A stretch of DNA of 38,352 bases from positions 1 to 38,352 of the forward strand of contig JAIYAM010000033.1 of NCBI GenBank assembly GCA_027489065.1, in the 5' to 3' direction. The notes below the pieces were generated by a model. That model was not told where the DNA came from. It worked only from the letters and a program-made list of their open reading frames with translations, and did no database searches. Of the stretch, positions 7,730-15,893 are shown piece by piece (positions within the stretch are counted from its first letter, which is position 1; the number at the start of each line of letters is the position of its first letter). This stretch comes from Erythrobacteraceae bacterium (lineage in GTDB: Bacteria > Pseudomonadota > Alphaproteobacteria > Sphingomonadales > Sphingomonadaceae). The translations under genes were made by a program, and so were the position numbers.

Positions 7730-9805
7730 ATGCGCCCCGAGGCTCTCAATCCGCTCTTTGCCGAAGTCCAGACGCTCGAGGGCGTCGGCCCCAAGCTGAT
7801 GAAGCCGCTCGAGAAGCTCGGTCTCACGCGGGTCAAGGATCTGGCCTATCACCTCCCCGAGCGTTTCGTCAGCCGGCGGGCCATCGCCAATCTCGACGAG
7901 GCGGGCGAGGGTGAGCAGGTCATCCTCGCGCTCACTCCGGTCGAGCACCGGGCTCCGCGTCCGGGAAGCCGCGGCCCCTATCGCGTGCTGGCGCAGGATG
8001 CGGCGGGCAACATCTGCTCGCTCAACTGGTTCGGCAAGGCGGCCTACGGAGCGAAGAAACTCCTGCCGGTGGGCGAGCTGCGCTGGATCGCAGGGCGGCT
8101 CGACCGCTACGGCGACATGCTCCAGATCGTGCACCCCGACCACATCGAGGTCGAAAGCGCGGCGCATATGGGGCGCATGTCGGAGCCGGTCTATCGCCTG
8201 TCCGAGGGCCTGACCCAGCCGCGCGTGGCAGACTTCGCGGAGCAGGCGCTGGCGCGGCTCCCCGAGCTTCCCGAATGGATCGAGCCGAGCCAGCTGGAGC
8301 GCGCCGGGTGGCCCGCATGGTCAGCGGCACTCAAGCTTGCGCACGAGGGCACCGACGCCAAGGCGCGCGACCGGCTTGCCTATGACGAATTGCTGGCGAA
8401 CAGCTTGGCGCTGCTGCTGGTCAAGGCGGACGGGCGGCGACGCAAGGGTCAGGCGCTGGCGGGCGATGGGAGCCTGAGAGGCAAGCTGAGCCTCCCCTTC
8501 GGCCTCACCGGCGCCCAGACCCGCTCGATCAGCGAGATCGAGGGAGACATGGCGCAGGAAGCACCGATGCTCCGCCTGCTGCAGGGTGATGTGGGCGCGG
8601 GCAAGACGGTCGTCGCACTTAACGCGATGCTGATCGCGGTCGAGGCGGGCAAGCAGGCCGCGCTCCTCGCGCCGACCGAAATCCTTGCGCGCCAGCATTT
8701 CGAGACGCTGCGCAAGATGCTCGGCCCGACGGGGGTGGAGGTGGCGCTGCTGACGGGGCGCGCCAAGGGCAGGGAGCGCGAGAGCATTCTGATGGGGCTG
8801 CTCGACGGCTCGATCCAGCTGCTCGTCGGCACCCATGCGATCTTTCAGGACACGGTGAATTACCGCGACCTCGGCCTTGTGGTGATCGACGAACAGCACC
8901 GCTTCGGGGTGGCGCAACGTCTTGCTTTGGCAGCGAAAGGCCGCCGGTCACCGCATACCCTCGCGATGACTGCGACACCCATCCCGCGCTCTCTGACCCT
9001 GGCGCAATATGGCGAGATGGACGTGAGCCGCCTCGACGAACTGCCGCCCGGTCGTCAGGCGATCGATACCCGGGTGGTGCCGATAGAGCGTATCGAGGAA
9101 GTCGTGGCGGGGATCGAACGCCACCTTGCCGGGGGTCAACAGGCCTATTGGGTGTGCCCGATGGTGCGCGAGATCGACGGGGTGCCGGATCTTGCCGACA
9201 TTGCCGCTGCCGAGGCGCGCTTTGCTGCCTTGAAGGAGCGGTTCGGCGATGCGGTGGTGCTCGTCCACGGGCAGCTCCGGCCCGAGATCAAGGACGCCGC
9301 GATGGAGCGCTTCGCCAGCGGGCAGGCGCGGCTGCTCGTGGCGACGACGGTGATCGAGGTCGGGGTCGACGTGCCTTCGGCCACGCTGATGGTCATCGAG
9401 CAGGCCGAACGCTTCGGGCTGGCGCAGCTCCACCAGCTGCGCGGCCGGGTGGGGCGGGGTGCCGAGAAGTCGACCTGCCTGCTGCTGCGCTCTGCCCAGC
9501 TTTCCGAGACGGGCCGAGCGCGGCTTGCCCTGATGCGCGAGACGCAGGACGGGTTCCGCATTGCCGAGGAAGATCTTGCACTCAGGGGCGGCGGCGAGCT
9601 GCTTGGCACGCGGCAATCGGGCGAGGCGGGGTTCCGGATTGCCGACCTCGAGCAGGTCCAGCGCCTGCTTCCCGCAGCCCACGCCGATGCGCGGCTGCTG
9701 ATGGAGCGCGACGGCGGCCTCACGTCCCCGCGGGGCGAGGCGGCGCGGTTGCTGCTGTATCTGTTCGAGCGCGACTGGGGCGTGCAGCTCCTGCGCGGCG
9801 GTTAG
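7730..9805 (+). CDS. recG: ATP-dependent DNA helicase RecG
   Basis: RecG drives branch migration and regression of stalled replication forks. The 691-residue length matches the family (E. coli 693). The wedge/OB domain occupies roughly residues 1-250 with GVGPKLMKPLEKLG near the N-terminus. The helicase motors follow: Walker A LLQGDVGAGKT near residue 290, VIDEQHRFG, TATPIPRSLTLAQYGEMD, and RLLVATTVIEVGVDVP with [12 protein letters not shown]. The C-terminal LALRGGGELLGTRQSG is also typical. A GTG at 7712 would add six residues; I chose the ATG at 7730 because MRPEALNPLF is a family-like beginning, though no strong ribosome site precedes either. It ends convergently with the phosphatase gene, with a four-base overlap. 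Confidence 0.96.
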   Translation: MRPEALNPLFAEVQTLEGVGPKLMKPLEKLGLTRVKDLAYHLPERFVSRRAIANLDEAGEGEQVILALTPVEHRAPRPGSRGPYRVLAQDAAGNICSLNWFGKAAYGAKKLLPVGELRWIAGRLDRYGDMLQIVHPDHIEVESAAHMGRMSEPVYRLSEGLTQPRVADFAEQALARLPELPEWIEPSQLERAGWPAWSAALKLAHEGTDAKARDRLAYDELLANSLALLLVKADGRRRKGQALAGDGSLRGKLSLPFGLTGAQTRSISEIEGDMAQEAPMLRLLQGDVGAGKTVVALNAMLIAVEAGKQAALLAPTEILARQHFETLRKMLGPTGVEVALLTGRAKGRERESILMGLLDGSIQLLVGTHAIFQDTVNYRDLGLVVIDEQHRFGVAQRLALAAKGRRSPHTLAMTATPIPRSLTLAQYGEMDVSRLDELPPGRQAIDTRVVPIERIEEVVAGIERHLAGGQQAYWVCPMVREIDGVPDLADIAAAEARFAALKERFGDAVVLVHGQLRPEIKDAAMERFASGQARLLVATTVIEVGVDVPSATLMVIEQAERFGLAQLHQLRGRVGRGAEKSTCLLLRSAQLSETGRARLALMRETQDGFRIAEEDLALRGGGELLGTRQSGEAGFRIADLEQVQRLLPAAHADARLLMERDGGLTSPRGEAARLLLYLFERDWGVQLLRGG

Positions 9806-10302
9806 GCTTTCAGGCTTGCAGTCTCGCGCATCAGGCGCGTGAGCCATGCTTCGACGCCGATGTTGATCACGTCCCAAGCCGCCTCGAAAGCCGCCTCGTT
9901 GCCGTAATAGGGATCCGCGACCGGCTCTCCGGCGCGGCCTTCGACGGCGTCCATCAGCATCGAGAGCCGCGCTGTCCCGTCGCGCGGAGCACGCGAGCGG
10001 ATGCCTTCGAGATTGGCACGGTCGAGGGCTATGATATTGGCAAAGCGGTAGAAATCATCGCGCTCAATCTGCCGCGCGGCCTGTCCGGCAATGTCGACGC
10101 CATGCCTTGCGGCGACCGCGACAGCGCGCGGATCGGGCTGGCTGCCGATGTGGTAGGAGGCGGTTCCGGCGGAATCCACGAGGCAGGCAAAGCCGCGTTC
10201 ATGCGCCAATTCGCGCAGCGCGCCTTCGGCCATCGGTGACCGGCAGATATTGCCGAGACACACGAACAGCACCCCATTTCTATGCTCGATCCCCCCGTGC
10301 AT
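9802..10302 (-). CDS. low-molecular-weight protein tyrosine phosphatase
   Basis: A 166-residue phosphatase of the LMW-PTP/ArsC-fold family. The catalytic P-loop CX5RS is CLGNICRS (residues 15-22) and the general-acid motif is DPYYG near residue 130. The family removes phosphate from protein tyrosines; some members act on exopolysaccharide tyrosine kinases (Wzb type), but no capsule gene is nearby, so the partner is unknown. The start is uncertain: the ATG at 10302 has no clear ribosome site and gives about ten residues before the first strand, while a GTG at residue 11 would begin right at VLFVCLGN. Its 5' end lies 50 bases from a ParB-site-like palindrome. Confidence 0.9.
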   Translation of the reverse strand: MHGGIEHRNGVLFVCLGNICRSPMAEGALRELAHERGFACLVDSAGTASYHIGSQPDPRAVAVAARHGVDIAGQAARQIERDDFYRFANIIALDRANLEGIRSRAPRDGTARLSMLMDAVEGRAGEPVADPYYGNEAAFEAAWDVINIGVEAWLTRLMRETASLKA

Positions 10303-10351
10303 GGATGCGGGTTAATCGATCAGCGCCGCGATGTCCACAGACTATCATGTT

Positions 10352-10367
10352 GGTTTCACGTGAAACA
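10352..10367. promoter_or_regulatory. parS: ParB-binding (parS)-like palindrome, copy 1
   Basis: The 16-mer GGTTTCACGTGAAACA contains a perfect 14-bp palindrome (10353-10366) and differs from the widely conserved parS sequence TGTTTCACGTGAAACA at one outer base. parS is the loading site of the segregation protein ParB and clusters near the replication origin. It lies between the phosphatase start and the ABC1-kinase stop, outside coding sequence. A close relative sits at 31631-31646. ParB binding is inferred from sequence. Confidence 0.75.
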
Positions 10368-10428
10368 TCGGCATTGCTGCGGAAACAGGACTAACACGGG
10401 GTTAAGCACGCCTCTAAACGAGGCTGGA

Positions 10429-10483
10429 GGGGGTCTAGAGGGGGTTTGAAGCGGGTCTAGTCGGGGTCTGGACCCGGTCAGGC
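10429..10483 (+). repeat. tandem 11-bp G-rich repeats next to parS-like copy 1
   Basis: Five units at an exact 11-bp step: GGGGGTCTAGA / GGGGGTTTGAA / GCGGGTCTAGT / CGGGGTCTGGA / CCCGGTCAGGC, consensus GGGGGTCTRGA. A weaker unit may precede at 10418. The array lies in the noncoding gap and its last unit runs six bases into the end of the ABC1-kinase gene. A small hairpin (GCCTC, loop TAAAC, GAGGC; 10410-10424) stands just before it. The same repeat occurs beside the second parS-like site at about 31556-31610. Function unknown. Confidence 0.8.
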
Positions 10484-11935
10484 CGCCGCAGCCGGTTTGG
10501 GGCTCGTGCTCGCCAATACCTCTTCGGTGATCCGCCGGATGTTGACCTGCGCCTTCAGCCGCGCACCGAGCAGCGCCGTGCCCGAGACCTTGCGCTGCAC
10601 GAACAGCGTCTCGATCGGCGGGAAGGCCCAGGTGTCCTTGTCCTGCGCGATCGCGAAGCCTTCGTCGCGCAGCAGCGGGATGAAGGCACGATCCCCGAAA
10701 TCGAAGGGCTTGTCCTCGCGCATCTCGTTGATGACGATGCCGATCATCCGGTTCACCCGATCAGGGTGTTTCTCGGCAACGATGGGCATCATGAACCCGG
10801 CTTCGATGGTCGCCTTGAGCACTTCCTCGGCATTGCCCCTGAGCCCCGCCTCGAGCATCCGGCGATAGCCGTTCGCCACCGCGGGATCGACGGGGCGGCA
10901 GGCGCCGAAATCGAGCAGGATGATCTCGCCCGTCTCGCGCCGGTAGCGGAAGTTCGCGAAATTGGGATCGGTCTGCATCACGCCGAAATCGAACAGCTCG
11001 CGCGCCACCAGCCGGATCAGCCGGGCGAAAACCTCGTCGCGGCGTTCGGGCGGTTCGCTGCCCAGCTCCTCGATCGAGACGCCTTCTTCGAAGCTCATGG
11101 CGAGGATCGAGCCGCGCGTCAGCCCGGCGTGCAGGCGCGGGACAACGAAGCCGGGGGTGCCCGCCAGCTGCTGGCGGTACAGCTCCATCTGCGCGCCTTC
11201 GCGCTCATAATCGGCTTCCTCGTGGAGCTGCTGCTTGGCCGCCGCCATCAGCTTGTCCATCTCGAGCTCGGGCGGAGCGAAGCCGGCGACCTTGAGCAGC
11301 GTCATCACATTGTCGACATCGCTGTCGATGCTTTTGGCGACGCCCGGGTATTGCACCTTGATCGCCAGTTCCTCGCCGTCGCGGGTCAGCGCCTTGTGGA
11401 CCTGCCCGATGCTGGCGGCAGCGATGGGCCGCGGGTTGAACCAGCGGAACTGCTTGCGCCAGTCGGGCCCCCACTCGGCCTTGAGCACCTGGTCCAACTG
11501 CTTGGTCGGCATGAAATTCGCCTGATCGCGCAAGGTCGCAAGGATCTTCGAAAGCTCGTCGGGCAGGAAGTCGCCCGCGTCGAGGCTGATCATCTGCCCC
11601 ATCTTCATCGCCGCGCCGCGCAGGTGCGAGAGGCGGTCGGTCATGCGCTGGACATTGCCCGGGGTGAGGATCAGGTCCCGCGCCGAGATGCCCTCTCCGC
11701 TGGCGAGCCGCCGCGCGCCCTCTGCCACCATGCCGCCCGCCACCCCGCCGACGAGCCGCCCGAAGGTGCCGATTCGCGCCACCCGCCCGGCGGGCACGGC
11801 GCGCTGGCGGTTGCGGTCTTCGGGGCGGTCAGCGAAGTCGGGGATCTGGTTGTCGTCGTCGGACACGGGGAAGGGGGCTTTCGGTTGCAAGGGGCTTTGG
11901 GGAGCAACGGCCAGAGCGGCGGCCTGTTCCGCCAA
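10478..11935 (-). CDS. ABC1/UbiB-family atypical kinase
   Basis: A 485-residue ABC1 (ADCK/UbiB) family protein. Hallmarks: the KxGQ motif in KMGQMISLDAGDFLP (residues 111-125), the alanine-rich nucleotide loop AAASIGQVHKA that replaces a glycine-rich loop, AIKVQYPGV with the kinase lysine, QTDPNFANF as the catalytic loop and LLDFGA for metal binding. The family acts as an ATPase/kinase supporting ubiquinone biosynthesis or lipid homeostasis; whether this one serves ubiquinone is inference. No C-terminal membrane helices are evident. The start is uncertain: the TTG at 11935 follows the upstream dehydrogenase stop by 12 bases, and a GTG at 11866 (VSDDDNQ) is the alternative; neither has a good ribosome site. 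Probably co-transcribed with the dehydrogenase. Confidence 0.88.
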   Translation of the reverse strand: MAEQAAALAVAPQSPLQPKAPFPVSDDDNQIPDFADRPEDRNRQRAVPAGRVARIGTFGRLVGGVAGGMVAEGARRLASGEGISARDLILTPGNVQRMTDRLSHLRGAAMKMGQMISLDAGDFLPDELSKILATLRDQANFMPTKQLDQVLKAEWGPDWRKQFRWFNPRPIAAASIGQVHKALTRDGEELAIKVQYPGVAKSIDSDVDNVMTLLKVAGFAPPELEMDKLMAAAKQQLHEEADYEREGAQMELYRQQLAGTPGFVVPRLHAGLTRGSILAMSFEEGVSIEELGSEPPERRDEVFARLIRLVARELFDFGVMQTDPNFANFRYRRETGEIILLDFGACRPVDPAVANGYRRMLEAGLRGNAEEVLKATIEAGFMMPIVAEKHPDRVNRMIGIVINEMREDKPFDFGDRAFIPLLRDEGFAIAQDKDTWAFPPIETLFVQRKVSGTALLGARLKAQVNIRRITEEVLASTSPKPAAAA

Positions 11936-11947
11936 AGTGGTGCCCCG

Positions 11948-12721
11948 TTACGAGATGCAAAGCCCCCCATCGACCGGCAGGCACTGGCCGGTGATGTAAT
12001 CGCTATGGGGCGAGGCGAAGAACACCGCGAGGCCTTCGAGCCCGGCGTGATCGCCCGGACGGCGCAGCGGGATGCGGCGGCTCATCCACTCGGCGAATTT
12101 CGGGTCGGCCTTGGCGGTGATGTCGGTCTCGTAGAAGCCGAAAAGAAAGGCGTTGGCGGTGATCTGGTAACGCGCCAGCTCGAAGGCGGCAGCGCGGGTG
12201 AGGCCGTTGAGGGCAGCCTTGGAGGCGGCATAGTCGGACGAGCGGTTGACCCCCATGATCGACTGGCCCGAGGACGTGGCGATCAGCTTGCCGCCCGCAT
12301 CGCCATCCTTGGCGCGCTCGATCATGTGGCGGGTCACATGCTTGTAGAGCAGCGCCGCGCCGCGGGTGTTGACGGCAAGCGTGTGGTCCCATCCCTCGGC
12401 CGTGATATCGGGGATCGCCGTGCCCGCACCGGAAATCCCGGCATTGGCGAAGCACACGTCGATGCGGCCGAGCTGCGCGAGGGTCTGGGCAATCGCGCCT
12501 TCGATCTGCGCGTCATCGGCGACATCGCAGGCGAGCGCGATCACCTCGCCCTTGCCGAGCGTGCGCAACTCCTCGAGCGCGGCGGCGTTCTTGGCTTCGT
12601 TGCGCGCAAGGATGGCGACATGGGCGCCGGCTTTCGCAAGGCCCCTCGCCATCGCGAGGCCGAGCCCGCCGTTGCCGCCGGTGACGAGGCCTACGCGGCC
12701 GCTGAGATCGAACAGGTCCAT
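11948..12721 (-). CDS. short-chain dehydrogenase/reductase (SDR)
   Basis: A 257-residue classical SDR, NAD(P)-dependent oxidoreductase. The nucleotide-binding TGGNGGLG is at residues 14-21, then CDVADD, FANAGISG (NAG motif), the catalytic serine region TSSGQS and YAASK with catalytic Tyr and Lys, and a C-terminal GQCLPVDGG typical of the fabG/gluconate-dehydrogenase branch. The substrate cannot be assigned. The frame is open much further upstream to 13306, but that part lies antisense to the DUF3429 gene. I chose the ATG at 12719-12721; an ATG 27 bases upstream (MSLCATWAG) is also possible. It is followed by the ABC1 kinase 12 bases downstream, so the two probably form an operon. Confidence 0.9.
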   Translation of the reverse strand: MDLFDLSGRVGLVTGGNGGLGLAMARGLAKAGAHVAILARNEAKNAAALEELRTLGKGEVIALACDVADDAQIEGAIAQTLAQLGRIDVCFANAGISGAGTAIPDITAEGWDHTLAVNTRGAALLYKHVTRHMIERAKDGDAGGKLIATSSGQSIMGVNRSSDYAASKAALNGLTRAAAFELARYQITANAFLFGFYETDITAKADPKFAEWMSRRIPLRRPGDHAGLEGLAVFFASPHSDYITGQCLPVDGGLCIS

Positions 12722-12799
12722 GCCTGCCCAAGTGGCGCAAAGGCTCATCCGAGGCAAGACAGGCGGGAACCGGGCGGGCCCCATGGGACTTGTGCCGCC

Positions 12800-13282
12800 A
12801 TGGACGGACAAACATCGACACCCACACCCTCGCTTTCGGGCACCGCGCGCGCGCTCGGATATGCGGGGATCTTGCCGCAGGCGCTGTGCGTCGGCCTCAT
12901 CCTGATCGGGCACGAATGGCGCTATGTCGCGCTGGCCGGCGGCTTTGCCTATGCGGCGGCGATCTTCAGCTTTCTGGGCGGCGTGTGGTGGGGGCAGGCG
13001 GTGCAGAACGCCCGAGCGACCGGCCCCGCGTCGACCGGCGCCTACGTGGTCGCGGTGATGCCGAGCCTGATCGCGGTGGCGCTGTTCCTGCCGTGGACAC
13101 TGGGATGGGAATGGCCCGGGCCGGCGCTGCTCTATCTCGGGGCGCTGATCCTGGGCTCGCCGGTGATCGACCGCACGCTGGGATTTGCGCCGGCCGACTT
13201 CCTGCGCCTGCGCTGGCATCTTTCGATCGGGCTCGGCGCTCTGACCATAGCGCTCGGGCTGCTCGCGCCGCAGGTGATCTGA
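12800..13282 (+). CDS. DUF3429 family membrane protein
   Basis: A 160-residue integral membrane protein. After a short polar N-terminus come about five hydrophobic segments. The segment FSFLGGVWWGQAVQNA is the signature I recall for DUF3429. The ATG at 12800 is chosen because the longer upstream frame runs antisense through the dehydrogenase gene; no clear ribosome site is seen, so it may be leaderless. It is divergent from the dehydrogenase (78 bp between starts). The biochemical function of the family is not known. Confidence 0.85.
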   Translation: MDGQTSTPTPSLSGTARALGYAGILPQALCVGLILIGHEWRYVALAGGFAYAAAIFSFLGGVWWGQAVQNARATGPASTGAYVVAVMPSLIAVALFLPWTLGWEWPGPALLYLGALILGSPVIDRTLGFAPADFLRLRWHLSIGLGALTIALGLLAPQVI

Positions 13283-13375
13283 AGGCTCTGCGGGGCTCGG
13301 GAGCAAATCTTTGCAATGAATTAACCACTGCGATCTAGGAATTGGGCGGGTTTCCCAGCGGGATATGCGCGCCTG

Positions 13376-15742
13376 ATGATTGCTTGGTTATCTTCCTTTG
13401 CCGACAGGCTGCGCGGTTCCCGGGCGCCCGCGGACCCGGAAAGCCTTGAACTGCAAGGCGAAAACACGCGCCGTTCGGGCCGTGCCCTGCTTCGCAGCAA
13501 GCGCGTGCGCGTGGCGCTCGCCGCGATCCTGTTCGGAGCCGTCTCGGCCGCCATAGACCTGCCGCTCCCGGCCGAGGATTTCTACCGCGCGGTCCGCGCC
13601 GACGTCCGCTCGCGTCCCGCGCCGCAGGACATCGTGATGATCGCGGTGGACGACAAGACGCTCAGCGCTTTGAACGGCGGATTGCCGAACCGCATCCATG
13701 AAGCGCAGATCGTCGACCGGCTCGCCGATCTCGGCGTGAACCGTATCGCCTTCGACCGCGCACACGCCTCTCAGGAAAGTCCAAAGGCCAATGCGGCCTT
13801 CGCCGCCTCACTCGCGCGGCACCCCGGCAAAGTGTGGATCGGCATGATCCCGCAGCAAGCGATCGCCTTCCGGCAGGTCGACCAGGTCCTGCCGCTCGGC
13901 GAATTCCAGCGTCACGCACAATTGGCGGCGATGAACGGTCGGGGTTCGCCTTTCGCCCTGTCGGTGATATTCCCGACCCGCGTCGAAACGGGCGGGCGCT
14001 CCTATCCCTCACTGTCCGCGGTGCTGGCCGGCTACACCGGCCCGGAGCGCTCTTACAGGCCCGACTTCGCCTTCGATCCGCGCACCATTCCGACCTTCAG
14101 CTATATCGACGTGCTCAACGGCAAGGTCCCGCAGGGCGCGCTTGCCGGCAAGAACGTCATCATCGGCGAGGCGCATTTCCGTACGTCCGACTTCTTCTAC
14201 ATGCCCTTGGGCAGCGGGCGTGTTCCCGGGGCCTATTTCCACATCATGGGCGCGCAGACCCTCAAGCGCGGCGTGCCGGTCGACTTGACCTGGTATCCCG
14301 GCATGGCGGTCCTGCTGGGTGTGCTGGTGTGGATGGCGCGGAGCCGTCCGAAATCGACCGGCGTTCTGCTATTGACTGCAACCGGGCTGCTTCTCGTGCC
14401 CTTCGTGCTCGACGACTTCGGCGTGAACGTCGACATCATGTCGCCGCTGCTTGCCTTGGCTGCTGCTGCCTACGGCTTCCAGCTGATCAACCGGAAGTAT
14501 TACAGCCGCACGGTCGACGCGATGACCACCACCGCGATCGCTTCCGAACTGCCGCGCGAGGAGTGCGACGTCTATGCGCTCAAGATCGCCAACCTTGCCG
14601 AGCTGTCCGAGGACTGGACGGCGCGCGAGATCGGCGACTTCGTCAACACTCTGATCGCCTATGTGAAAGGCCCGGGCGAGGTCGGTGACGTCGCTTTCGA
14701 GCGCGACCTGCTGGTCTGGCTTGCCCCCCGCATGGACACAGGCGAGCTCGAGCGTCACGCCGACGGCCTCGCGCTGATGCTCAAGACAGCGATCAGCCAC
14801 GACTGGCAGTCGTCAAACAGCTCGCCCGCGCTGGGGATCGACACCAACCATGACCTGCCCGTGGCGCTGCGCATCAAGAAGGCGATGCAGGTGGCGGACG
14901 AGGCGGCCACACGCGGCGTGCGCTTCATCATCAATGATGCCGCCCATCTCGAGGCACGCAATAATCGCCTCGAGCTGGTCCGCGTGCTCGAGAGGGGCCT
15001 GCGCGACCGGGACATCGGGGTGGCCTACCAGCCCAAGATCGACCTTGCCTCGGGCCGCATCGTGGGCGCCGAAACCTTGATCCGCTGGCGGCCCGACGGG
15101 GGCGACTTCGTCAACCCGCAGGACCTGGTTCTCGCCGCCGAGGCGGGAGATCGCATCAACGAGCTCACCTTGGTGGTGCTGGAGACCGCACTGGTCGAGG
15201 GCAAGCTGGCGATCGCGCTCGACCCGCGCTTCAAGCTGGCGGTCAACATGTCGGCCAAGAGCCTGTCGGACACCCACCTGCTGTTCGAGATCATGACGAT
15301 GCTCGGGCGCTACAATTTCCCGGCCGAGAACCTGACGCTCGAACTGACCGAGACCGCCAAGCTCGACGACCAGCGCATCGCCCCGGCGATCGCGGCGCTC
15401 AAGGCACGCGGGATAAGCCTGTCCATCGACGATTTCGGAACCGGTCAATCTAACCTCGAATACATCGAGAAGTTGCCGAGCTCCGAGCTCAAGATAGACA
15501 AGCGCTTCGTGCAGCACATGGCGACCTCTGAGGAAAGCCGCGCCGTGGTGCGCGCAACGATCGAAATCGCGCACTCGCTCGGCAAGACCGTGGTTGCCGA
15601 GGGCGTCGAGGACCTCTCGGTGGCTGCGACGCTCAAGGCGATGGGCTGCGACCAGGCGCAGGGTTACCTTTTCTCGCCAGCGATCGCCATGCGCGAGTTG
15701 CTGGCGATGATGGGAGGCAGCCAGCTCGCACTTAACGCTTGA
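13376..15742 (+). CDS. CHASE2 sensor / degenerate GGDEF / EAL protein, predicted c-di-GMP phosphodiesterase
   Basis: A 788-residue membrane signalling protein. In order: a cytoplasmic N-terminus, a membrane helix (about 45-62, VRVALAAILFGAVSAAIDLP), a periplasmic CHASE2 sensor (about 65-310, with FDRAHASQESPKA), three membrane helices (about 305-385), a region near 395-530 that looks like a GGDEF domain that has lost its signature, and an EAL domain from about 540. In the EAL domain the key residues appear present: ETL in GAETLIRW (about 564), NMSAKSL, ELTETAK, IDDFGTGQSNL, LKIDKRFV, AEGVED and QAQGY, so phosphodiesterase activity is expected. The first motif is ETL rather than EAL, which keeps the catalytic Glu. 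The ligand of CHASE2 is unknown. A half CtrA-like TTAACCA lies upstream at about 13321. Confidence 0.88.
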   Translation: MIAWLSSFADRLRGSRAPADPESLELQGENTRRSGRALLRSKRVRVALAAILFGAVSAAIDLPLPAEDFYRAVRADVRSRPAPQDIVMIAVDDKTLSALNGGLPNRIHEAQIVDRLADLGVNRIAFDRAHASQESPKANAAFAASLARHPGKVWIGMIPQQAIAFRQVDQVLPLGEFQRHAQLAAMNGRGSPFALSVIFPTRVETGGRSYPSLSAVLAGYTGPERSYRPDFAFDPRTIPTFSYIDVLNGKVPQGALAGKNVIIGEAHFRTSDFFYMPLGSGRVPGAYFHIMGAQTLKRGVPVDLTWYPGMAVLLGVLVWMARSRPKSTGVLLLTATGLLLVPFVLDDFGVNVDIMSPLLALAAAAYGFQLINRKYYSRTVDAMTTTAIASELPREECDVYALKIANLAELSEDWTAREIGDFVNTLIAYVKGPGEVGDVAFERDLLVWLAPRMDTGELERHADGLALMLKTAISHDWQSSNSSPALGIDTNHDLPVALRIKKAMQVADEAATRGVRFIINDAAHLEARNNRLELVRVLERGLRDRDIGVAYQPKIDLASGRIVGAETLIRWRPDGGDFVNPQDLVLAAEAGDRINELTLVVLETALVEGKLAIALDPRFKLAVNMSAKSLSDTHLLFEIMTMLGRYNFPAENLTLELTETAKLDDQRIAPAIAALKARGISLSIDDFGTGQSNLEYIEKLPSSELKIDKRFVQHMATSEESRAVVRATIEIAHSLGKTVVAEGVEDLSVAATLKAMGCDQAQGYLFSPAIAMRELLAMMGGSQLALNA

Positions 15743-15748
15743 TTAAGG

Positions 15749-15763
15749 TTAATAATGTGTTAA
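15749..15763. promoter_or_regulatory. CtrA-type binding site (TTAA-N7-TTAA)
   Basis: TTAATAATGTGTTAA is an exact TTAA-N7-TTAA, the full-site consensus of the alphaproteobacterial response regulator CtrA, and is followed by A and C. It lies in the noncoding gap just after the CHASE2-EAL stop and 38 bases before a 13-codon reading frame. Another TTAA stands at 15743. Binding is inferred; short AT-rich sites can occur by chance. Confidence 0.5.
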
Positions 15764-15800
15764 ACCCCTCCACGGTGATTACGCCGATGGAGTGAAAATC

Positions 15801-15842
15801 ATGTGGGCATTTTTTGATTGGTGCTTCGGCTCCACCCGCTAA
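15801..15842 (+). CDS. candidate 13-residue peptide, aromatic-rich
   Basis: The reading frame encodes MWAFFDWCFGSTR and stops at TAA. A GGAG core (15789-15792) lies eight bases before the ATG, and a strong intrinsic terminator begins 22 bases after the stop, so the unit from the CtrA-type box to the terminator looks like a small independent transcript. Five of 13 residues are aromatic (two Trp, three Phe). It could be a functional micropeptide, a leader peptide whose attenuated gene was lost, or just a chance frame within a small RNA. No known leader peptide is recognised, and no amino-acid biosynthesis gene follows. Confidence 0.4.
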   Translation: MWAFFDWCFGSTR

Positions 15843-15863
15843 AAAGCGGATGACATAATTCGC

Positions 15864-15891
15864 AAAAGCCCCGGGAAACCGGGGCTTTTTT
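15864..15891 (+). terminator. strong intrinsic terminator
   Basis: An 11-bp perfect stem (AAAAGCCCCGG / CCGGGGCTTTT) closed by a GAAA tetraloop and ending in a run of six T. It ends the transcript that contains the 13-codon frame and the CHASE2-EAL gene. A short hairpin (CCGC, loop TAAAAA, GCGG) stands just before it, overlapping the micro-frame stop. Confidence 0.9.
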
Positions 15892-15893
15892 CG

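Noticed and set aside
10766..12790. Long plus-strand frame upstream of the DUF3429 gene
   Set aside because: It is antisense to the ABC1 kinase and the dehydrogenase, both well supported. Only the part from 12800 is real.
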